Shown: piece by piece, positions 58,219 to 64,000 of the stretch | How positions within the stretch are numbered: position 1 is the first letter of the stretch | Layout of the letters: the number at the start of each line of letters is the position of its first letter | Assembly (NCBI GenBank): GCA_003280485.1 | Contig: QCEU01000001.1 | Coordinates: forward strand, 1-64,000 | From: Pelagibacteraceae bacterium AG-359-O02 | GTDB lineage: Bacteria > Pseudomonadota > Alphaproteobacteria > Pelagibacterales > Pelagibacteraceae | DNA length: 64,000 bases | Direction of reading: 5' to 3' | The notes under the pieces: model-generated | Databases searched by the model: none | What the model was told of the DNA's origin: nothing | What the model saw: only the letters and a program-made list of their open reading frames with translations | Translations under genes and position numbers: made by a program

Positions 58219-59208
58219 TTAGTTTTCCTGATAAATGTCTAACTCATCTTCCCAAGATGCAGTAACATCTCTTCTAGCATAAAAACATTGATATCCAATA
58301 CCTTCTTCAGGTTCAAATTTTATATAATCATGTTTAGTAACTTTCCATTTATCTTTTGAAAGGCAGGTTACTTCAAATGGGTCAAAAGGAGTATTCGATG
58401 TAGGAGTAAAATAAACACTATCTTGCATATCTGGACAGCTTTCAATGTCATGACCCCAATAATCATCATTCTTTGGATCTAAAGTATGATTTGTTCCATC
58501 ACCTGACCTGCTCATCATGTCTTTTGTTTTTTTGGTATTATGTCCTTCAATATAATTTGATGAACATGTATAAATTCCTCCCATAGCATGTAAAACTTCG
58601 TGTAAAATAAAATATCCAACCTCTTTGTTGTTAAGTGGCCATTTTTTTTGATGTTTAGAAAATACATTAAATATTGGAAATCCACCAGAAAATGGCCAAT
58701 CCTTATAACTGAAGTCTCCAAAGTTAAAATAAATTTTTTTAGGATTATTCATACCATTGTTAATTATAGATCTTCCGAATACATTTGCACAACTTCCCCA
58801 TTTTGATTTTTTCATATCTTTTTTGGTTCTATTAACTCTAAGAAATGTAATATCCAGCTTTCCATCTTCACGTCTATCCCATTTTAATTTCTGACCTTCT
58901 CCATTATTAAAATTTGATTTTTTATTTGCTTTAGCAGTTTTCTTCAAAATCCAATCATCTGCAATTTCTACCCATTTCTCTAAATCTCCATTAATATCTC
59001 CTTCTTTATCTTTAGAGTCCTTTAATAAGGTGTAAACAATATGAACTTGAAAATCATCATTAACATCTGGTTGATCTTCGAAAAATCTACCTAGTTTTTT
59101 ATCGCTATCTAAAATTATTGGAGTTGTGTCGCTATCATAGCATTTATCAGCATGTGCATTTGAAATTATTAAAATTAATGAAATAAATATTATTAATATT
59201 TTTTTCAT
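58219..59208 (-). CDS. Secreted hypothetical protein with HExxH motif (tandem paralogue A)
   Basis: Signal peptide MKKILIIFISLILIISNAHA; GRFFEDQPDVNDDFQVHIVYTLLKDSKDKEGDING; YFILHEVLHAMGGIYTC. Confidence 0.7.
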   Translation of the reverse strand: MKKILIIFISLILIISNAHADKCYDSDTTPIILDSDKKLGRFFEDQPDVNDDFQVHIVYTLLKDSKDKEGDINGDLEKWVEIADDWILKKTAKANKKSNFNNGEGQKLKWDRREDGKLDITFLRVNRTKKDMKKSKWGSCANVFGRSIINNGMNNPKKIYFNFGDFSYKDWPFSGGFPIFNVFSKHQKKWPLNNKEVGYFILHEVLHAMGGIYTCSSNYIEGHNTKKTKDMMSRSGDGTNHTLDPKNDDYWGHDIESCPDMQDSVYFTPTSNTPFDPFEVTCLSKDKWKVTKHDYIKFEPEEGIGYQCFYARRDVTASWEDELDIYQEN

Positions 59209-59210
59209 CT

Positions 59211-60080
59211 CTAGAAATTATTGAAATTTTTATATAAATTATATGTACACCAAGTTCTTTTCTTTTTAATTTTTTTTAGTTTTTTATGAGAATATCTATC
59301 TCTCCATTCATAATTAATATCAGGAGAAATACCTCGACCAACCTCTGCAGCCATTGCACATTTTAAGTAAACAGGGTTAAATGGTGTGCTAGAAGTTGGT
59401 TCTAAAAAAACAGAATCTTTAAAATCAGGACAAGTAGGATCTTTAAGATTATACAATGATGAGCCCAAATTATACTTGTCTCCCCCGTCAGGCCCTCCAA
59501 TTATTGTCCCAAACTTGTGTGATTTTTTAGCTCCTTTTGTGCATGGCCAAGCAAATCCATTTACATGCATTAATTCATGTAAGGTAATTAAAATTCTTTT
59601 ATTTTTGTTTGTGTTATATTTACTTTTTAAAAAAATATATCCATGGTGAACAGCTCCTTGTCCCCCATCTCTATGTCCTACATCAACCCATGAAAAGTAC
59701 AATTTATTAGGATTATTAAAACCTAATTTTGTCAAATATGCATCAGGGTATTCCATATTATAGTTTCCTTTATATTGTTTATCCAATCTAACAAAAGAAA
59801 TATCCATTTTGCCGTCTTCCCTTAAATCATATCTAAACTTCTGATTACCCTTTGTCATTTCAAGCATCTTTTCATTGGCCTCTAATAGTTCCTTCTCCAT
59901 TTTTCCATTTATATCCCACTCTCTATCTTCACTATCTTTGTTTAAGAGATAAATAAAATGAACTTGAGGTTCATCAGTAACATCTGGTTGATCTTCAAAA
60001 TATCTTCCAGGTTTTTCATCTGAGGCAAAAGAAAAGGATGAAAATAAAAATATTATAAAAAATATAATTATTTTTTTCAT
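59211..60080 (-). CDS. Secreted hypothetical protein with HExxH motif (tandem paralogue B)
   Basis: Start at 60080 preferred (listed start overlaps upstream gene). Signal peptide MKKIIIFFIIFLFSSFSFA; GRYFEDQPDVTDEPQVHFIYLLNKDSEDREWDING; LITLHELMHVNGFAWPC. Confidence 0.7.
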   Translation of the reverse strand: MKKIIIFFIIFLFSSFSFASDEKPGRYFEDQPDVTDEPQVHFIYLLNKDSEDREWDINGKMEKELLEANEKMLEMTKGNQKFRYDLREDGKMDISFVRLDKQYKGNYNMEYPDAYLTKLGFNNPNKLYFSWVDVGHRDGGQGAVHHGYIFLKSKYNTNKNKRILITLHELMHVNGFAWPCTKGAKKSHKFGTIIGGPDGGDKYNLGSSLYNLKDPTCPDFKDSVFLEPTSSTPFNPVYLKCAMAAEVGRGISPDINYEWRDRYSHKKLKKIKKKRTWCTYNLYKNFNNF

Positions 60081-60084
60081 TTTT

Positions 60085-60597
60085 TTAAAATACAGATTTA
60101 GAATATTTTTTCCAGTTTTCTTGATATCTAATAGCATTTTGCTTTACCGCCTCAATTTCATCAACAGTTAACTGACGAATTATTTTTCCAGGTGAGCCCA
60201 TTACTAAAGAATTATCTGGAATTTCTTTATTTTCTGTAATTAATGATTTAGCTCCAATGATGCAGTTTTTTCCAATTTTAGATTTATTAAGCACTACAGC
60301 TCCAATGCCAATTAAAGAATTGTCATCAATTGTGCAGCCATGAAGCATTACTAAATGACCTATAGTTACATTCTTTCCAATTTTTAATGGATAACCAGGG
60401 TCAGTATGCAAAACACTTCCGTCTTGAACATTTGACCCTTCTCCTAAATGAATATTTTCTATATCACCTCTTAATGTTGCATTAAACCAGACACTAGAGT
60501 TTTTCTCTAATGTTACATCACCAATTATAACAGCATTGGGAGCTACCCAATTTTCGCCAAGGTTTTTTGGTTTTTTATCTTTTAAATCGTAAAACAT
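60085..60597 (-). CDS. Gamma-class carbonic anhydrase-like hexapeptide protein (YrdA/PaaY type)
   Basis: APNAVIIGDVTLEKNSSVWFNATLRGDIENIHLGEGSNVQDGSVLHTD, NVTIGHLVMLHGC, NSLVMGSPGKIIR. Confidence 0.92.
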   Translation of the reverse strand: MFYDLKDKKPKNLGENWVAPNAVIIGDVTLEKNSSVWFNATLRGDIENIHLGEGSNVQDGSVLHTDPGYPLKIGKNVTIGHLVMLHGCTIDDNSLIGIGAVVLNKSKIGKNCIIGAKSLITENKEIPDNSLVMGSPGKIIRQLTVDEIEAVKQNAIRYQENWKKYSKSVF

Positions 60598-60617
60598 AAA
60601 TTATATAGTCTTTTAAC

Positions 60618-61169
60618 ATGGCATTAACCAAAACACCAATATGTGACTTCGGCAAAAAAGCTGATAACTTTGAACTCAAATCTATAGATAATAAAATAAT
60701 TTCCTTGAATGATGCAAAAGGTGAAAATGGAACACTAATAATGTTTATCTGTAATCACTGTCCATATGTATTAGCTGTCATAAATAATGTTGTCGAAGAT
60801 TGTAAAGAATTAGAAAATAATGGAATTAAATCTATAGCAATAATGTCAAATGACCCAAAAAGATATGAAGAAGACTCATTTGATAACATGATTAAATTTT
60901 CAAAAAATCATAATTTTAATTTTCCATATGTAATAGATGAAACTCAAGAAGTAGCAAAAACTTATGGTGCGGTCTGCACTCCAGATTTTTTTGGATACAA
61001 TAAAGATCTTGAACTTCAATATAGAGGAAGAATAAGAGAGTTAAAAAATTTGAAACCAATAGAAAGTGGAGATAGTGAACTTAAAAATGCAATGAAAATG
61101 ATTGCAAAATCAAACAATGGTCCAAAAGAACAATTTCCTAGCATGGGCTGCAGTATTAAATGGTTTTAA
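60618..61169 (+). CDS. Thioredoxin-fold peroxiredoxin-like (AhpC/TSA) protein
   Basis: LIMFICNHCPYVLAV, FPYVIDETQEVAKTYGAVCTPDFFGYNKD. Confidence 0.88.
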   Translation: MALTKTPICDFGKKADNFELKSIDNKIISLNDAKGENGTLIMFICNHCPYVLAVINNVVEDCKELENNGIKSIAIMSNDPKRYEEDSFDNMIKFSKNHNFNFPYVIDETQEVAKTYGAVCTPDFFGYNKDLELQYRGRIRELKNLKPIESGDSELKNAMKMIAKSNNGPKEQFPSMGCSIKWF

Positions 61170-61175
61170 CAACTA

Positions 61176-62258
61176 ATGTATTTAATAGTAACTAGAACTT
61201 TTCCTCCAGAATTAGGAGGTATGCAAAATCTCATGTGGGGACTAGCAAGATCTCTTTCAAAACTTAACCTTATAAAAGTTTTTGCAGATTATCATGAAAA
61301 TCATGAAGAGTTTGATAAGTCAGTTTCATTTTCAATAGAAAGAGTAAGTGGAATGAAGCTTATTAGAAAATATAGAAAATCATATATGATTAATGATTAT
61401 CTTGAGCAAAATAATAAGGTACAATGTATAATCGCTGACCATTGGAAAAGTTTGGAGCTTATAAAAACAAATAAAAAAAAAATCTGCTTAATTCATTCAA
61501 AAGAGATTAATCACACAAAAGGTTCAAGTTTAAATAAAAAAGTATTATCAGTTCTTAATAATGTTGATCATATTGTAGCAAATTCAAATTATACGAAAAA
61601 TTTAGCAATAGACTTGGGTGTTGACGAAAAAAAAATTGTTATAATTAACCCTGGAATTGACCAAGTCAGTGAGGTTCCTGAGAAATATTTGAATGAGGCA
61701 GAAGAAATACTTAAAGGCAAAAAATATAGAATAATTACAGTTTCTAGATTCGATAAAAGAAAAAATCATGAAAAAGTAATTATGGCTGTTAGAAATTTAA
61801 AAGAAATTTATCCAGAAATTGTCTATACATGTATCGGATACGGTGAGGAGGAGGAAAAATTAAAAAAATTAGTAATTGAACTTAAATTAGAAGAACAAGT
61901 AACTTTCTTAAAAGATATTCCTTCAGATTTAAAAAATGCTCTTATCGTAAAATCAGATATTTTTGTAATGCCTTCAGTAATTTATAAAAAATCTGTTGAG
62001 GGATTTGGTATTGCTTATGTAGAAGCTGCACAATATGGAATCCCATCTATTGGGGGTAAAGATGGAGGTGCCTCTGATGCAATAATCCATGAAAAAACTG
62101 GCTTGATATGTGATGGAAATAAACTTGAGGATATCTATTCAAGTATAGAGAACCTTTTTAAAGATAATAAGTATTTAGAATACGGAAAAGAGGCAAAAAT
62201 TAATGCTGAAAACTTCCTTTGGGATAGAATAATTGAAAATTATAAAAGAATCTTATAG
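61176..62258 (+). CDS. Glycosyltransferase family 4 (GT-B)
   Basis: VTRTFPPELGGMQNLMWGLARSL, ITVSRFDKRKNHEKVI, EGFGIAYVEAAQYGIPSIGGKDGGASDAI. Confidence 0.9.
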   Translation: MYLIVTRTFPPELGGMQNLMWGLARSLSKLNLIKVFADYHENHEEFDKSVSFSIERVSGMKLIRKYRKSYMINDYLEQNNKVQCIIADHWKSLELIKTNKKKICLIHSKEINHTKGSSLNKKVLSVLNNVDHIVANSNYTKNLAIDLGVDEKKIVIINPGIDQVSEVPEKYLNEAEEILKGKKYRIITVSRFDKRKNHEKVIMAVRNLKEIYPEIVYTCIGYGEEEEKLKKLVIELKLEEQVTFLKDIPSDLKNALIVKSDIFVMPSVIYKKSVEGFGIAYVEAAQYGIPSIGGKDGGASDAIIHEKTGLICDGNKLEDIYSSIENLFKDNKYLEYGKEAKINAENFLWDRIIENYKRIL

Positions 62259-62267
62259 AATTTAGTT

Positions 62268-62687
62268 ATGATAGCAAAATTTAATAATATTTTTTACTTA
62301 ATTATCTTTCTTGCACATTTTATAGCGATAGCCGCATATTGTTTTCAAACAATTGTAGGAACCAAAAAATTTATGGATAAGTTTGGTATAGATCACAGTG
62401 CAGCTGTAATGGTTAGATTTGTTGGAGCGCTAATGCTTGGTTGGGTAATAATGGCTATTTATATAATGTTTGTTAGACCAAATGGAGTTGAAGGTACTTG
62501 GGCATTTTTTAATTTAATATTTATTATACATGCATGCGTTTTAGGAACAAATTTCTACTCGCTTAAGATTGATAAAACTGGTCTAAATGAAAAAGTTACA
62601 AATGAAGGAATTATAGCGCCTGCAGTCTTTTTAATTATGATGGCTATACTTTGTTACGGTTTATCAGATAAAATTTATATTACTTAA
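62268..62687 (+). CDS. Hypothetical 4-TM membrane protein, 139 aa
   Basis: Four hydrophobic segments; no recognised family. Confidence 0.55.
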   Translation: MIAKFNNIFYLIIFLAHFIAIAAYCFQTIVGTKKFMDKFGIDHSAAVMVRFVGALMLGWVIMAIYIMFVRPNGVEGTWAFFNLIFIIHACVLGTNFYSLKIDKTGLNEKVTNEGIIAPAVFLIMMAILCYGLSDKIYIT

Positions 62688-64000
62688 ACAAAACTTAATA
62701 CTTCTTTTGCTACTCTTGCTCCACTTCTATCAGCTCCGTGGACTGTTCCATAATTTTTTGCTGTAGCTTCCCCTGCAAAAAAAAGTTTATCTGCAACTGA
62801 AGTTTTAATATTTTTTCTTAAATTAGCTTTTCCTGGTGTTGCTGAGGCCCAAGCGCCCAATACAAATGGATTTTTACCCCAACTAGTCATATGTCCTTTC
62901 ACAAAAAATTTATCAAAATCAGATCCAAAAGTATCTCGTAAGGTTTGTAAAACGAAATCTATACCTGCCTTGCTTCCTGCTTTTTCTAAATCTTTTGCAA
63001 ATTGTCCTCCCACATCAAAATATGATATTTTAGAGTCATGCAAATTCATCGTTGAACAGTATCCCTCTGGAGATTTAAGGCCTTTAGTTGTAATTTTTGG
63101 GGTAAAATACATGTCTGGTTTTACTTTATACTCTTTATAAAAATCATCTTTTAACTGTAATGTTACATGATTATAATTTGAACAGGAAAAAGCATCATAA
63201 GCTTCGTACTTTTCAATAGGTAGTGCCGGCGTAAATTTAATTTTTCCTGAATTAAATGCTGAGGTAGAAACTGTTATAACGCAGGCTTTTGCACTTATAG
63301 TTCCTTTGTTTGTGACTACCTTAACTCCATTGCCATCCCATTTAACCTCATTAACAGTTGTTTGTAGTTGAACTGGCACATTTTTTCTATAATGAGCAAG
63401 TAAAGCGCCATATCCTTGTTTTACAAATCCATCACCACCCTGACTACCTTCGCCATAACTTTCCCAATTAAGTTTACCATCAGCAGCTGTATATTGATCT
63501 ATATCTTTTCCAGACTCACAAGGAAATCTTATTTGATGTGCTGTTGCAAACCATTCATTTTCTAACCATTTTTCTTTTATTTTATTACTTAAAGGAATGT
63601 CATCTTTTGTTTTATTTTTTAACTTTCCTAACTTCTTGTACATTCCATAAAGTTTCATTCCCTTAATTTTTTTTTGACCGTCATAAATCATGACTGTGTC
63701 TGGATCTTTATAAATATCAAATATATCTTTTTGTTTCTTTCCATACTGTGCAATTTGATTAAAATTAAAATTATGTAACCAATGCGCTCCAAGATCATAC
63801 GGAACACCAAATATCGAGGTGTTTGTAAAACATCGCCCACCCTTTCTGCTCATTGCATCAAGACAAACAACTGATTTTCCTTTTTTCATTAATTCAGCTG
63901 TTACTGATAATCCCGAGGAACCACCACCAATTACCACAACATCTGGATTTGATTGTGAAAATGAAATTTTTGGTATGGCTGCAAATGCTAATGCTGATAG
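62684..64000 (-). CDS. FAD-dependent amine oxidase / flavin monooxygenase-like, N-terminus beyond window
   Basis: VVVIGGGSSGLSVTAELMKKGKSVVCLDAMSRKGGRCFT, LGAHWLHNF, LFFAGEATAKNYGTVHGADRSGARVA; frame continues to base 64000 as LSALAFAAIPKISFSQSNPD (signal-like). Confidence 0.88.
   Translation of the reverse strand, partial: LSALAFAAIPKISFSQSNPDVVVIGGGSSGLSVTAELMKKGKSVVCLDAMSRKGGRCFTNTSIFGVPYDLGAHWLHNFNFNQIAQYGKKQKDIFDIYKDPDTVMIYDGQKKIKGMKLYGMYKKLGKLKNKTKDDIPLSNKIKEKWLENEWFATAHQIRFPCESGKDIDQYTAADGKLNWESYGEGSQGGDGFVKQGYGALLAHYRKNVPVQLQTTVNEVKWDGNGVKVVTNKGTISAKACVITVSTSAFNSGKIKFTPALPIEKYEAYDAFSCSNYNHVTLQLKDDFYKEYKVKPDMYFTPKITTKGLKSPEGYCSTMNLHDSKISYFDVGGQFAKDLEKAGSKAGIDFVLQTLRDTFGSDFDKFFVKGHMTSWGKNPFVLGAWASATPGKANLRKNIKTSVADKLFFAGEATAKNYGTVHGADRSGARVAKEVLSFV

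Noticed and set aside
1-64000. CRISPR arrays, transposases, prophage structural genes, rRNA operons
   Set aside because: Looked for regularly spaced repeats, IS/transposase motifs, capsid/terminase-like proteins and rRNA sequences; none recognised

Overview
AT-rich, densely packed alphaproteobacterial chromosome segment. Gene content, the purine/methylcitrate/TRAP/TTT gene sets and very short intergenic gaps suggest the SAR11/Pelagibacter lineage (inference; no rRNA in window). About 65 protein genes and two tRNAs (Thr-UGU, Leu-UAA) are supported. Core blocks: sfsA-map-purB-purC-purS-purQ-purL-bolA-grxD; rpsD/trmJ-like/cimA/cysS/nadE/aroG-II/glmS/glmU-C; prpD-prpB-prpC; nrdAB; tauE/dusA/mcd/TRAP; rpoZ. 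Most interesting regions: (1) 12.0-18.0 kb, a compact defence-like island with two DNA methyltransferase-like proteins, a GIY-YIG(T5orf172)-helicase protein and a C-terminal AlbA_2 (Schlafen-type) protein whose N-terminal part looks like the ATP12 chaperone family; (2) 2.9-9.7 kb, a putative catabolic cluster with two divergent phosphosulfolactate-synthase (ComA)-family proteins around a tripartite tricarboxylate transporter, an HIBADH-type dehydrogenase and a ketopentenoate-hydratase-like enzyme; (3) two unrelated transporter operons (TTT and TRAP) with the same layout: strong hairpin plus U-tract after the binding-protein gene, the U-tract running directly into the start codon of the membrane subunit; (4) a putative NrdR-box pair before nrdA; (5) two tandem pairs of uncharacterised secreted paralogues; (6) a stand-alone GlmU acetyltransferase domain; (7) small ORFs missed by the ORF track.
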